A stretch of 64,000 nucleotides of DNA from NCBI RefSeq assembly GCF_028769735.1, contig NC_088172.1:93448951-93512950 (forward strand). Reading direction: 5' to 3'. The translations under genes and the position numbers were made by a program. Positions 51,210-64,000 of this stretch are shown here, one piece after another; the first letter of the stretch is position 1; the number at the start of each line of letters is the position of its first letter. Below the pieces are notes generated by a model that saw only the letters and a list, made by a program, of their open reading frames with translations, did no database searches and had not been told where the DNA came from. The DNA is from Zonotrichia leucophrys gambelii (taxonomy: Eukaryota; Chordata; Aves; Passeriformes; Passerellidae).

Positions 51210-52499
51210 TCCCTACTTTATTCTTTAATCCCATCTAGTCTCTCTTCTGGGTAAGCCTTCACAAGACATCACACAAGCATGTCGTTGCATCTGATGCTCT
51301 CCTGAACTGAGGGCATTCTGTAGCCAGATGCCCAACCTTTGGACCAAGTGCCATCTCTTCAAGCTTCTCAATCCTCAGCCTGCCAGTGAAGGTTTGGTCA
51401 CTTGTGGCTCAACCATTCCTAAAGAAAGCAATAGGGACTACCCAATGCACACAGAAATAGCCCATGAGCAGGGTTTGTGGATGTGCCCAGCCTTTCAGAA
51501 GCTGAGCAGGGCTTTGCCAGGGTGGAAACAAGACTGTGAACCTGATGGAGCTCAGTCCAACACTGGGAGTCAGTGCATGGCTCATCTCTGTGTGCCCTGA
51601 CCACTGCAGCAGCATTTCCCAAGCTGTCAGTGATGGAAATGAGGGCAGAGCTGTCACTGCTTTGTCCTGGAGCAGTTCAGGGCCCTCCCTGTGTGACACT
51701 GGCCTGCCTTTGTGAGCTGGGCCGCGGTTAAGCTGTGTCCTACTGGCGGGTCACTTCTGTTTTGCAGGAGACAGACTTTGGCTCCCAAGATCTGAAGGCA
51801 ACCTCTGCCTCATACTGCTAAGCACCTGAATGATCAGAAGAACATAAAATCCTCTTAAACTTTGTCTGCTGAAAGGAAGGGATTGCTGTGGAGATTTCAT
51901 CTTAGTGCACTGTTTCCAGAGGAAGGCACAAACACATTCTGGAGCTAAAAGTTGTAGTTTTTATTAGAGCTGCTCAGAAAATTTGATACTCTGTGGTTTT
52001 CTTAAATACTGAATTTTGACAGAAAAATAAAAAAGTTTGTAGAAGCTTTCAAAAAACCTGGACACCATTTTTTGGCTATGTGTAGTTTGTGTTTAGACTA
52101 ATACAGTGCATCTCTACAAATTTGGTACCTCTTTGTAGCCCAAGGGATTTAGAGGCATTTAAGGAGAAAATTTTGAAAAGATACACAGCAGAAAGGAGTG
52201 CATTTAAAACCTTGTTTGAGCATAAGTAGGTAAGTATGAGGTATGGCTGTATGAAAAAATAATTAACCTGTGTATTTTCTGTGTGTGCTTGGCCTGAGAA
52301 AACTGCTTACTATGGATAAAACTAAGACTGGAGGAGAATCTATCCCCAAAATTCCAAAAATCCAAAAGAAATTTAGGAGATTGTTGGGAAGTAGTATCTA
52401 TACTTATAGTTATTTTATTAATAGAATCTGGTGAATACAGGCATTGCAGAAATGCCTTGCCTTATCTAGTGCCTTTGTCATTCCAGAGTGTTTCATTTT

Positions 52500-52580
52500 A
52501 CTGTGGGTTTTGTTGTTGTGGTTGTTGGGGGTTTTATGTGTTTTCTTTGGGGTTTTTTTTTTTTTGTTTTGTGTCAGGGA
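52500..52580 (+). repeat. T/G-rich low-complexity tract
   Basis: Repeated ttgttg, ggggtttt and a run of about 13 T. It is low-complexity and may be the complement of an A/C-rich tail. Confidence 0.7.
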
Positions 52581-53016
52581 GAAAGGGAATTTCTTCTTCA
52601 GAACAGATTCTGCTGGAATCTAAATTTTCCACCTGAATGCTAATGTTCATAGGAAAGACTCTTGCTTAAACAGCAAGAACAGCATTTCTTGAAAATAAAT
52701 TATTTCAGATTAAGATCTTGGCTGGCTGTATTGTAGAGTTCATTTGAGCAGCACTTCAGCAGACAGGACTTCAGGAAGCATCAGGGACACCTCTTATACC
52801 TCTATCATTTTCCTTTTATTTTTTTAATTGATTGAGATCACATCTCTGAACTGTCCCAATTTTGGCATTGTAACTCATGGTTTGATTTAATGAAAATGAT
52901 TACTTACCTTTTCTTTCACATGCAATTGACTGCTGGTATGGTGAGTAGTTAATTCTTTGTCCTTATGAAAAAATGCACTGGCCTGATTGTGATCATTCTG
53001 CTTTAAACCTAAGTGT

Positions 53017-53068
53017 GAAAGTCATTAAATATCATGAAAGGGAGGAAAGTCATTAAATATCGTGAAAG
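53017..53068 (+). repeat. Tandem duplication, 28-bp period
   Basis: A 24-base unit starting gaaagtcattaaatatc occurs at 53017-53040 and 53045-53068 with one A/G difference. This is a recent local duplication. Confidence 0.8.
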
Positions 53069-56000
53069 AGAATACATTCAGTACTACATGAAATTTTTCT
53101 CTGAGGTAATTCCTGATTTTCCTAAATCTGTTTGAAGGAGTTTCTGTTTATGTGATAAATGCTACAACATCTGCATAGGCAAAGCACCCAACTGAACTAC
53201 TTGGCATAAAACAGGTTTTGTTTCTAAGATCTTTTCTTAGCTTTCTTAAATTTGTGAAAGGAAGTCTCTTTTTAAATGACAGGAGAATAAATCATGTTCA
53301 TGATTTTTTATTCTGTTTCCATAGTGGGATTTTTCAGTTTGGGGGTGCTGTATTTTTAAGTAAAGCTGTTCTGTCATTGCTCTGTATGTTGTTAAACAGC
53401 TCTAAACCCAGACTGAAATCGTTATGGTTGTTGGCCTTTTTGTAATGTTAGCATGATTAAAAGCAGAATCTGTCATGTTTAATGCATGGTAAAGCCAAAC
53501 TGAAGCCTTTATTCAATGTTCAAGATTTCAATAATAGAAGCAGAATATATGTTTAGAGTTTAGATTAGATTAAATCTCTCCCTATATATTTAGGACTGCA
53601 AAACTGAGTCATTTTGGAGGTGTCTGTAATTTTTCTCAAGTTTTAAATTCTGTGCTGTGACTATCACTTTTACACTTCCAAAGCAGGATTTTCCAGCATT
53701 TTGGCACTAAAATCCCAAACTCTTGTTTATCTAAGAGCTGCTGAGGAAATTTGCACATCCTTTTTACCACAGGTCCCTCCATGCTGATCCTATATTACTA
53801 TGAGCGTATTTGTACTGTTGGAAGTTCTGCCTTCTCTAAATTCCTTCATCTAGAGTTTTTCTAGACAAACAAAGAAATGCAGAGTTTTAAAAAGTTTTTA
53901 ATAGATCAGCATTACAAATCCTGCCTTGGTTTTCAGATAGTTCTGACCACCCAAATGCTGATGTAAATCTTATCCTATGGCCCGTATGTCCTGATCCTTT
54001 CAGAACTCTTGAACAACTCTCAGCACCTTCCCAGAATTCTGGTGCTCTGAGCAGGATCAAATGACTTCTATCAGCAGGAACAGGCTGGTATCAGAGACAG
54101 TGGAGTCCCCCAGTATATATAACTGGGAATGAATTTGTTTGTGTGTGCAAAGAGGAATTGATGAAGGTGTCATCTGTGGCAGAGGACAGATTACTCTGAC
54201 ATATAAATATAGCCATCCCCTATTCCATATTCCTTGTGCTCTACTTCTTTTTGCCTTAACTTTTGTTATCAGTTGGTAATGTTTGCTTCATTGGCAACTT
54301 CATGACAATGCCAAAGAATCCAAGGGTGTTAAAGTAGGACACTCCACACAGGAGAATCCAGCAATTTAGATTTTGCTAACACGTTCAAGGAGAAGGTCAA
54401 GTGGTGGTATAAATTGCACTGGTTTTGACAGCCTCTAGGGTTTCTTTGTGTTTAGATAAGCTCTGGAATTTCCCTGTGCTGCCCATGGAAACTATTCTTT
54501 CCTGGTGCTCAAGTCTGTCATGCAAAAGGAGTTAATGATATCCTAAGAGAGAGACTGATCCATACCTTCTCTAAGCCCATGTTTCCCAGACAACATGGTG
54601 CTGTAATCAAAGCAGCTGAAACATTTCACTTCTGTTTAGGCTGGATGCAGAATCATTTTCTCAGGAGTTGAAAAGTTCAGAAGGAGACTGAATAAGATCA
54701 TTTTCCCTCTATACTTTACAAAATCCTACAAAGTAGGCTAGACCTCCTTGCTCTCACATCATTACGTGTAGAGAAATGTTAGGGGCTTTCATTGCAGACT
54801 TGCTCAAGGCACATTGTGTGAACTCCAGAGGAACATATGCTTGAAATTGTCCAGCACAATTTTCAGAAGAGAATGGCAAGAACAGCAAGAAAGTAATACA
54901 AACTTGAGCAAATGCTGAAATAATGAGTGTTGCTCTGTGTTGTAAAAGCTCAGAAGGAGATTGAAATCATCACTCTCTGCTTCACAGCCTTAATCATTTC
55001 ACCTGCATCTCCACAGTGATCTGTGGAGCTTGAGGAAAGGGCACGAGCAGAGAATGAATAACTTTGACAAAATATATGGTCTGTACCCTTGGGCTGGTCC
55101 TCTTCAGAGCCACAGAACTTGAGCTGGATGTGAGCATTGGGTATCATCTCTGAAGCACGCAAATTTGGAGATGATACTGGGACAAGTGGTGTGAAGAGAA
55201 TCCAAAGCTCTCCTCAGAGCTGCTCTTCCTTCCCAGGGCTCCCTTGTGCTTGCCTACAGCTCATGTTGCTGCTGGAATCTCCCTTCTAATGATTAGTTTG
55301 GCATCACGCTTTCTGTCACTGCCATGTTGACAACAACCCCCTCCTGGTCTCTTGGGGCTTCTCTGCCTTCATTGCTTCACCTCAGCAGCACCCAGGGATC
55401 ATGGAAGGTATAGAACTACCTCAGCATTTCAAAGGTGATGAGTGCAGAAAATGTGTTGGCTGTATTCGCTATTTTAAAGGGGAATTTTGTTTTCCCACCC
55501 TTCCCTCCTGACACTTTATAAAGGAAGATATAGGATTGTATTCCTCATAGAACCAATTTTTCCTTTATTTTTTGGTCTGGAGGAGTTTTCTTATCATAGT
55601 TCCCACAGCTGCAGCTTCTTCAGCCTCCAGATGAATAGCAAGACCATTTTTGCTAAGTGATTCTTTTCTAAACCTTGTTTCTCAGGAATTGAAAACAAGT
55701 GTTGTGTCATGCTGACTTAACGTTCCCTCAGGGCTGCTTGTACAGAAAGGTTCTGGCTTTTGTGGAGTGATAACCTACCATCTAATGAGTCTTCCAGCAC
55801 AAGGAGAGGCCTGATCTTCTTGTAATGAAAGACAGGCATGAGAGAAGAAAGAGACAAAACAAAATCCTTGAATGAAAATCTTAATTTTCTCTCTTTCTCA
55901 CCAGGAGAGGAGTCAGTGACCAAATTTTTGCTTTTGACCTTTCGGCTGTTAAACAAAGAGCATGACAAAGGGCAGAGTCATAATTATATTTTATAAAAAG

Positions 56001-58896
56001 TTACAAAGTTGGAAGACAATTTTATTGCCTGATTGTACCAAAGTGTTATCCACTTCTCTTCGTCATCACACCATGAGCACTGGGGAAAAAGAGCAGGAAA
56101 ACACTGAAGAAGAGAGGGACAGAAATATAGAAAAAACCAACTGCTTCTGGCAACCAGCAGCATTTTTATGTGTTACAGTCTGAGAGGTTTGATGGGAGAA
56201 GACTCAGTTTGTATTTTAGAGCTCTCATAGCCAATACTGCGTGTCTCAGAACCAGCTCTGAGTAACCAATACTGAATGCTGGCTGGGCCAGGGATTGGGG
56301 AATTCCAGTGAGTTTCCCAATCAGCAGGGTCTGTCTCACCCTCTTGCTTGCTTTGTCCTTGCACATATTTTATGTTATATAGAAGCATCTACCACAGACA
56401 AGTGCATTTTGGAGTGACATCATGCTGTTGTTGAGGTGAGATTTTGATTTTTCCTTCTAAGCAGAAAATAGGGGTTCTCAACTCAAGTGCACATGTATTT
56501 AGCCAGACTGCTCTTGGCATTCACCAGCAGAGTTTTGCAGAGTTTCGGGGAAAATAAATTTTTGAAATATCCTTACTACCAGCACCTTTGAGATCTCAAG
56601 CAGCCTTGGTGTAGTTGTACACAGTAGACTCATTTTGACCAAAAATTAGCTTAATTTCATGTCTGTGTTGAAAGGGATATGGACAAAACAGTTTCCAACT
56701 TCCCTCTCCTCAGTAAGAGCGCTGATTCATGTTCACAGTCACTCAAAAAGCAGAATGCTGAATTACAGCTATCTGTAATTATTGTTTTTATTTCTAGTTC
56801 TTCCTAACACTCAGCTATTACATCCACAAACAGTAAGTAGAAATGCATCTTTCACATGATTAAAGATTTACTTAGAAACTAAGATCTTCTCTTCTAAGGT
56901 AACCTCCCTTAGGTATTTAATTTGTACAGCATATTTCTCCAGCCTTCTTAGAACATAAAATACCAATTGAGCATTTGGCTTTATGGCTGCTGGCAGAATT
57001 GGGAAAAGAAGGTAAACATTCAGTCCCATCCTCTTGCTCCAAAAATCTAAAAATCCAGTAACAACCACTTTTCTTTTACTGTGTTATGTTCTTGCTGTAC
57101 TGGGAGAGATCTTGCCCTTAAAACCACATCTTCTACATTGAATTTTTCAGTACTTTCCTTTTCCTATTTCATGATGTAGCTGAAGGTAACAATACGTTTT
57201 TACTAGAGTGAAAACTATTTCCCTTGAAGGAAAGATTATTTTCAAGAATTCTTCAACATATGCTGTTTATTCTGAGGGAAGAAAAGATGCAAAAATTTCA
57301 TGAAGTAATCAAAACTTGAAAAGAGCAGGGAGGCATTGCCTGATCAATGACTTCGAGGGCTGTGTTTGCTAGAACATTCACTCTCTAACTGAGTTTGACA
57401 CTGAAAGTGTCACATTTCTGGTTTTAGCTCACTGCCCTGAGGTTTTAAGCAAGATGTGTTACAGGAAGACATGTTCTAATGCTTTGTAAAGTGACAAAAT
57501 TTGCTTTCATTCTGTCAAATTACAGTACTGTGAGCATTCATTAACTAACAGTTGTGGTATTGGGGTGGATCCATGTGCATCAGACAACAGGATTATGCCA
57601 GGATTATTAGAGGTCATACCCTCTGCTGAAACTTTGTATGACTCCCAGAGCTGTGATTTGCACCATGAAACACCAATTAGTGCCAGAGAGATTGGTAATC
57701 AGTGCTGATTAACAGCAGAAGGCTTTTTGAACACAGAACTGTATGGGGGAGAAACATGCCCAGCAGGTGCCCTCTCTGGTATTTAATTATGAGGGAACCT
57801 GATGGAGAAAGATGTTTACAGGACTTGCTCTGGATTGCCTGCAAGGGCTTTCTCACAGAAAAGGTTTGAAAGAAAGCACACAGTGGTGTCAGGCACAGGT
57901 TGGGACAGCAGCTCAATTAGAGCTAATTAATGTCCTGTGAGCACTTTGCTGTTTCAGCCATGTTGTGTAACATCATGTGTGGTGCTTCAGTGCACAAGAG
58001 CTTTTTGCTGTCAGCTGGAGAAGTCTGATCCTTAAGTGTCTTAAAGAGATTCAGAATGCTGCTATTGGAAGTTGTAGTTTGCAAATGATCTTTGGGGGAT
58101 TTATGTGTCAAGGCTACGACCAATGGTGATTTTTTTGGTGTGTGGGTGGATGCTTAAGTACCATATAAAGATATGAGGTACTGCAGCTAATGGGTTGACT
58201 TGGCTGATCATGAGTGTTTTGGTGAAATTCAGGGTCAGCTGCTGTGCTGTCACCAGAAGTTAGGTTACAGTAAGCAGAAGTTAAGTAGAAAATTGAAATA
58301 ATGTATTCTTTGTGTGAAGAAAGCTGAAATATTTTGAACACTTGGTCATTTGCTGGAAATTACTTTTGATCAGAGTCTCTTCAGTTTATTTTAAAATGAG
58401 TTGGTGAACTTGTGTAACTCTTAATGGACCCAGGTGGAATGTTATTCTGACTGTAGTCAAGAGGATCTGACTGCAGTGAAGCAGGTGTGGGTTCATCCCT
58501 GATTTTGCCTGGAGCGGAGTTCAATCACTTCTCAGTGTCTGCTTTTGAGAAGCCTGTGTTTGGTGCCCAGATCTCAGCAAAATCTCCCTCACACCTGACT
58601 ACCTGGTGCTTTTGTTTGCAGTGCTGGTGGATAGGCCAAGGAATTGAGAGATGCTGGACAGCAGCCTTGCCTTCTCCTTCTTAATAAAAAGTTGCTGTAA
58701 AGGTCTCGTGGGTAGGTCAGGCTGATGGGCAGTGAGCAATCACCTGCACCTCTGCCTCTGGCCCACAATTGCTCTGAAGATAACAGAGCATGTCAATCCA
58801 ACAGAGCAAAGGTAAAGGTGACCATGATGGGCTGAGAATATATTGTATCAGAGCTTACACATACAGCTTTCTCAAACTTTGCCAATTATTTTCTTC

Positions 58897-58999
58897 TTAA
58901 AAAACAAAACAAAACAAACAAACAAACAAACCCCCTAAAAAAACCCAAACTTAAAAAACCCACAAAATCTAAAATAAAATCAAACAAAAAACCCCACCA
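58897..58999 (+). repeat. A/C-rich simple repeat ((AAAC)n-type)
   Basis: Successive aaaac and aaac units are followed by runs of A broken by ccc. There is no recognised retroposon body beside it, so it is called only as a simple repeat. Confidence 0.85.
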
Positions 59000-61900
59000 A
59001 CCTAGGGAAATAGGAGCATCAGTTTGGATAGGTTTTCAAATTGGAACAGACTGGTTGATGAAAATGTGAGAAGTAGCACTGCCAGTACCTGCTTTCTGAC
59101 AGTAATGTATTGTGAGAGAATGGAGGTCTGCAGCCTTTCCACAGCTCCTCCAAACAGTTCAAGCCCTTTGGGGCAGGTGTATCCCTACAGTGTCTCTGCC
59201 AAGGCTTCCACACTCTGACTTGTTTAGAGCATTGAGGTATTACCATGCTCATAATAGAAATTAATTCTTTTCACCCTCTTTTTCTGTCTCCTCATTTTGA
59301 AGATCATTTAAGATGTCTTCTGATGTAGCTGTGAAGTCACAACAAGTTTGCTTGTTACAGGTATTGGACTGCAGACAATGCACTCTCTTAATCTTCAAAA
59401 TTATGTTTGTGATAAATACAAATTAAATATTTTTCAATATTTTCTTCTGTCACTTTTTGCAATCTTGAAGAGTTTAAACAATTTAACATTTCCTTCTTTC
59501 ACTGAGTGAGTCACCCAGAAGGATAGGAGACATACATTTAGTCTTGAATGACTGAAATATTTGTGTGTGTGTATATGCAGTGGTCTCAAGACTTGCACAT
59601 TTTAAGTACAGTGAGTACAGTCTTGGCAAGTTAGCAAATGATACTGAGGCTTTCCACATTAGTTTTTTGTTAAAAGAGGAGTTGGTGATCTGAAGCCTAA
59701 ATTTATGCTCAGAAAATTGCTTTTTATCCTACAGAGTGGGTTCTTGAGCAGAGGCAGGCTCAAACAATATGTTGAAAATTATCTTTTCACAGAACTTTGA
59801 TCAAAGTCCTTGCCTCAGGAAGCAGTTTGTTTTCCCTTGAGAAGTGATGCTGGAAAAATCAAAGAGAGCAAAGTCTGCTTGCTTGCTGGCCAAAATTCAT
59901 CTATGAATAAATTGCATCACAAAGCTACCAGCAACATAACATTTCCAAAGACCATACCATGGTGTTGCTGTAAGAAAAGTGATTCATTAAACTCAGTGTT
60001 GGATGGGAACTCTTGCCATAACAATATTACTAGAAACTATTCTTGTTCATAATGCAATAGAGTATTCTCATCTAATGATATTTCTGATTTAGTGGAATCC
60101 AGATATAAACTAGTTTTTGCCAGTTTCGTGGTTTGCCTGTTAGGAAGCTTTTTTTCTGGGAAATTATTTTGAAGCTTTTTGTAGGAACATACCTATATTA
60201 GTCATCTATTGTTTCCAGTACCAAAAAAAAAATTAATTTCTAAGTCTCATTTGACTCCTAAAGGATCCAAAGGAACTCTTTAAATAATGTTAAATATCCA
60301 CTGATGTATAATTTTACTTATTTTAATTTTGCTTGTTTCTTCCAGAGCTGAGATTCAAAGCTTCTCTTTTGTGCCTTAATATAAATTTTTGGAACCCAGG
60401 AATCCTCATTTGTCAGGAGTCTCTGAATAACTGTTTGTGACATGCAATTTTGCTTTTCTTTTAAATTTTCCCTCTCACTGAATATACCTGCTTCTCATTC
60501 TCTTATATGCAGTGACAGAGTTCTAAATAGAGAAGTTCTGGTGAAAAAGTATTCTGTTTACAACATCTTTTTTTGGTGTCTCAATATTATTTTCATGCGT
60601 TTTCACGTGCTTTGGAAGATAAGAATTCCTTCTTCCATCCAGACTCTGTCTTTAAAGAGACATCTGTGCTGCCAGAAGAGTTTCAGCTCAACTTTCCTAT
60701 GTCACCTCCTGAAAAGAAGAATGCAGCTGAGGCTTTTAATGTGATTGAGTGAAAGATGGAATTCTTTTGGTAATGGTGAATTCATCTCTAATTTCACACC
60801 AGACTGTGAGGTTGAGTAATACACTAGGAATCCTCTCCCTAGTAATTGGTCAGTGGAATCCCCAGTGGGGATGGGCTTGTTAAAGGAAAACTTTTCAAAT
60901 GTGTGTTAAGTTTTGCTGCTGGCAGTTTTTGCTGAGTGTTTCAAGTTGTGGTGTCTAGCACAGGCTGGACACAGCTGCTGTACAATGTCAGCTTGTGCAC
61001 TCTTCTTTAGCAGCCTTGGCTGAAAGAACATCTCAAAGTGCTGCTCAGGCCACCTGTTGCTTTCATGGATTATTCCCACACCTCTGGGGAATATAAATGA
61101 TTCAGCTCCAGACCTCTGTTCCATGAAAGTGAGGAGAGATGAAGAAAATGCGCATAGGAAAAACAACTTAAGAGAAAACCATGTCATGGCACTCAAAGGC
61201 CAAGAAGAAAATGTCTTTGCATGAGAACTAAGGGTAGGTAAATGTATTCAGATGAAAAAGAATAATTTAGATAGGAATCTGAACCTCCATGGAAAGGCTG
61301 TACAAATACTTGCTGAGTTTCTCATTACCCCACTCACAGTGGATGTTGGTGCAATAGAGCATAGCTGGTGGCAACTGTAGATCTGGTCAGGAGAAGAGTC
61401 CTGCCCATTTGCATTACTCCTCAGGCATGATTCCAAAGGCTGCAGACATTTAGCATCCTTCTGGTATTTTTTTTAGCTGGTTTAAATGCATTAAGTGGAA
61501 CTAGCCTCTTTGGAGACTAAGCACCCCATTTATTCATGGATGTGTTCCTGCAATGTCTTCCTGCCACAATGTTTAAACCACAAACTATAGGAAGAATTTT
61601 TGTAGCAAGAAAAGGATTTAGACTTCACACTCTGCACAGCAGAATGGTCAAGATAGCCTCACCCTGAAATGGGGAAAGAATAGCTAAAGGGTGAAAATAT
61701 GAATCATCAGCTTTTTGACTTCAGCAGACATGAAAATGTGAATAGAGCACCCTTGCCTATTGCAATTAGGTCTGTGTCTGTCTCGTGTTCCTGCCCCTAG
61801 AGGTTTTCCTTTTCTCTGCCTCAGCTGAATTTTTCTCACTCCAGCTACATACTCCTGGCCCCTACATACCTTTATGTTGACACCTTGGATTCATTGCTGA

Positions 61901-63174
61901 TGCATAATCCTCAAATTGACATAACGTTTTTCTTTAGGATAAGTTTAGAGATGAGTCAGTATTGAACTCCAACATTTTTTTTTTAGTTATTTGCATAAAA
62001 ATAGAGGGGTTTTTATTTATTTAGCCAATGTTTTTCAGTAGAATTTGGCGATGCTACTGAAGCAGTAGTCCAACACTGAATTTCAGTTTGTCCTCAGAGG
62101 TGATAACCTCTGAGATATCAGGGATGGTAATCTAGAGACTTGACAGTTTCAGAGGGAAAAAAAAGAAAAGGAAGAAAGAAAAAGAAGGGGGGAGATAAGG
62201 CTTTGACCCTGCTGAACTCTTTGAACCTAAAAGGCTGTTTGCTTCTAATATCTTTTGATCACCATCAGCTTTTGCCAGAGTAACACACATGACTTGAAGT
62301 TAGGAACATAAGACTGGGAAAAATCAGTAAGATTGTAAGAGCTGGGGCATTAGTCTTTGCCTTTCTGCTCTCTCTGCTGTAATGGAATTTTTTTTTCTCT
62401 CTGCAAATGTACTGAAGTTCACTAGTCTCACCCATTTGTACAGAGATTGCTTATTTCAGGGGGCTGAGTTCTGTCTTTAATCTGCTGTCTTCACCTTGTC
62501 CCCATTCTTCCTTCTTTTCCATTCTCATGAGTCCTCATCTTCATCTCCTCATTTCCCACTAAATTACGTTGAAAGTCACTATTAAAACTCTTTTTAGTAT
62601 TTTTTTTCCTCAGGCATTTTTAGATAGGTTTTGTGATTCACACCTTTAAGTTTCAGTTATATGTTCTTTCTGATATTGCCAGATATTTCTGTGGGGTTTG
62701 TAAGTACACAATTATTCAAAAAGATTATACTGAGAAAAGAACAAGACCTGAAGTCTCCTCTGGACTGTAATTTGTGCAGCTCAGTTTACCACCCTAGAAA
62801 AATCACTCCATTTTTTTATCCAGTGGCTTTCTTCCTGAAGCATTTCACAGATTGCATGGTGTCCTTTAGAGAATTTCGAATAGCACAGAGTGTTTCTTTG
62901 CTTTTGGCTCATGGCTGTACCCTGATATCCCAAGGGCTAAAGGAAAAGGAAAACAAAAGAAAGCTGAGGCAGGAGTGTACTTAGTGAAAGAGTCAATCCA
63001 TGCTGGCATTTAAGTATTTAAATACAGTGCTTTGTTTGCTTTGCACTAGGCTGCTGTTGTGGACAGTTGAGCCGGAGGGTTCTAAGAGCGCCTGTTTGCC
63101 CATCTCATGTAAACCACAAACTACAACTATAGTGAGAATGTGGTGTCACATCCTGGCTGCCTCTGGGCCATTGT

Positions 63175-63720
63175 GCCAGCTGGCCAAGGGAGGGGATTCT
63201 CCTGCTCTGCCCTGCTCTGATGTGGCCTCACCTTGAGGCCTGTGAGCAGTTTTGGGCACCACAATATAAGAAAGACATTGGACTATTACAGTGTCCAGAG
63301 GATGGCCACAAAGATGAAGGACCTTGAGGGGAAGCTGTGTGAGGCCCCTTGGTCTGTTCAGCCTGGAGGAGGCTGAGGGGAGACCTCATTGCAGTTCCAG
63401 CTCCCTGTGAGGGGAAGAGGAGCAGCAGACATGGATCTCTTCTTCGTGGGGAGCAGTGACAGGACCCGAGGGAATGGCTTGGATTTGTGTCAGGAGAGAT
63501 TTACATTGGATATCAGGAAAAAGCTTTTCACCCAGAGGGTGCTTGGGCCCTGCAACAGGCTCCCCAGGGCAGTGCTCACAGCACCAAGCCTGGCAGAGTT
63601 GAAGAAGCATTTGGACAACAATCTCAGGCACACGCTGTGACCCTTGGGTTGTTCTGTGCAAGGCCAGGAGCTGGACTGGATGGTCCTGATGGGTCCATTC
63701 CAGCTCAGCTGATTCTGTGT
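63175..63720 (+). mobile_element. CR1 LINE, 3' part, sense to ALK
   Basis: Ordered CR1 blocks are visible: gggcaccacaatataagaaag near 63255, gtccagaggatggccacaaag near 63293, gtctgttcagcctggaggagg near 63352, ggggagacctcattgcagttcc near 63377, ggatatcaggaaaaagctttt near 63508, gcaacaggctccccagggcag near 63552, and the closing ctggactggatggtcctgatggg near 63671. It ends in a single gattctgtg terminal unit near 63710. The 170-codon antisense frame at 63386-63898 and the overlapping + frames are by-products of this element. Block order is intact, which suggests a moderately young copy. Confidence 0.94.
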
Positions 63721-64000
63721 CAGACACAGCTAATCCTGTGGCATATATTTTTGCTGACTTTCTCTTATCCACATTCTCTCTGTACTCTGCCTCATTCCTT
63801 GCTTGGTAGGGCTGTTCTTTTCCATCTCCCCCTCTATCCTTTTTCCTGGCTCCTGCTCTTTGACTCACTTGCCAAGAGATGAGTTTTCTAGCCTGCATAT
63901 GAACTGCCCATGTTCTCTAGTGCCCTGTTTACAGAGACATGTATACATGTCAGAGTTTTGAGTGTTGCCCTTTGCTGGCACAAAGTAACGAGAGGAAATA
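63721..64000 (+). other. ALK: ALK intron 4 (end of window)
   Basis: Nothing recognisable beyond pyrimidine-rich sequence near 63755-63860. Confidence 0.6.

Larger units (their letters stand above)
50802..51273 (+). mobile_element. Endogenous-retrovirus LTR (about 472 bp), sense to ALK
   Basis: The block starts TGTGATG and ends CATCACA, a 7-bp inverted terminal repeat of TG...CA type. Inside are CCAAT at 50950-50954 and 50988-50992, TATAAAAG at 51089-51096, and a polyadenylation signal AATAAA at 51204-51209, spaced as U3-R-U5. U3 contains a 19-bp inverted repeat with one mismatch (50939-50957 / 50966-50984) that includes the first CCAAT box. No convincing target duplication is seen (left flank ggtcca, right flank caagca), so an edge may be shifted or the flanks may have mutated. 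No retroviral genes adjoin it, so it appears solo. The family is not assigned. Confidence 0.8.
51274..63174 (+). other. ALK: ALK intron 4 (part): unique sequence with simple repeats
   Basis: No exon, CR1 or LTR is recognised. Low-complexity stretches are a T/G-rich tract near 52500-52580, an A/C-rich (AAAC)n-type tract at 58897-58999, a (TG)n near 59562, a purine run near 62155-62195 and a pyrimidine-rich tract near 62480-62560. A 28-bp-period duplication lies at 53017-53068. Confidence 0.62.

Noticed and set aside
63386..63898. 170-codon minus-strand open frame
   Set aside because: It is antisense to a sense-oriented CR1 3' end; there are no domains, and the frame runs into unrelated sequence.
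1..64000. CRISPR arrays, tRNA or rRNA genes, nested protein-coding genes
   Set aside because: No regularly spaced direct repeats, no cloverleaf with A/B box, no rRNA core sequence and no second recognisable exon were seen on either strand.

Overview
This window is vertebrate nuclear DNA and looks avian, probably from a songbird. All recognised interspersed repeats are chicken-repeat-1 (CR1) LINE 3' ends and short retroviral LTRs. By my own calls they cover only about 4.2 kb (about 7%) of 64 kb. No bacterial-style operons, rRNA, tRNA or CRISPR arrays were seen. The avian call rests on the CR1 copies, the low repeat load and the gene match; the songbird call is a weaker inference from the LTR types.

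The one gene part I can support is a 202-bp coding exon on the + strand at 20265-20466. Translated from its splice acceptor, it matches the receptor tyrosine kinase ALK at the segment encoded by human exon 4 (first MAM domain, human residues about 318-385). Length and reading phase at both ends are those of human exon 4. Everything before it is therefore the 3' part of ALK intron 3, and everything after it is the 5' part of intron 4. I did not find exon 3 or exon 5, so both introns run past the window. This fits the very long early introns of vertebrate ALK.

Layout: 1-20264 is intron 3 with three CR1 copies (5654-6010 +, 10040-10975 +, 14669-15362 -). 20265-20466 is the exon. 20467-64000 is intron 4 with two CR1 copies (38741-39330 -, 63175-63720 +), a solo LTR on the minus strand with a clean 5-bp target duplication (42433-43033), and a second LTR in the ALK sense orientation (50802-51273). 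The second LTR keeps CCAAT, TATA and AATAAA signals and a good splice donor. The rest is AT-rich intron with homopolymer runs, small tandem duplications and short inverted repeats.

The most useful things to follow up are the sense-oriented LTR inside ALK, because a different LTR is a known alternative ALK promoter in human tumours; the low similarity of this MAM1 exon to human; and a tight cluster of three perfect short inverted repeats at 48925-49008. I found no convincing new biological system.
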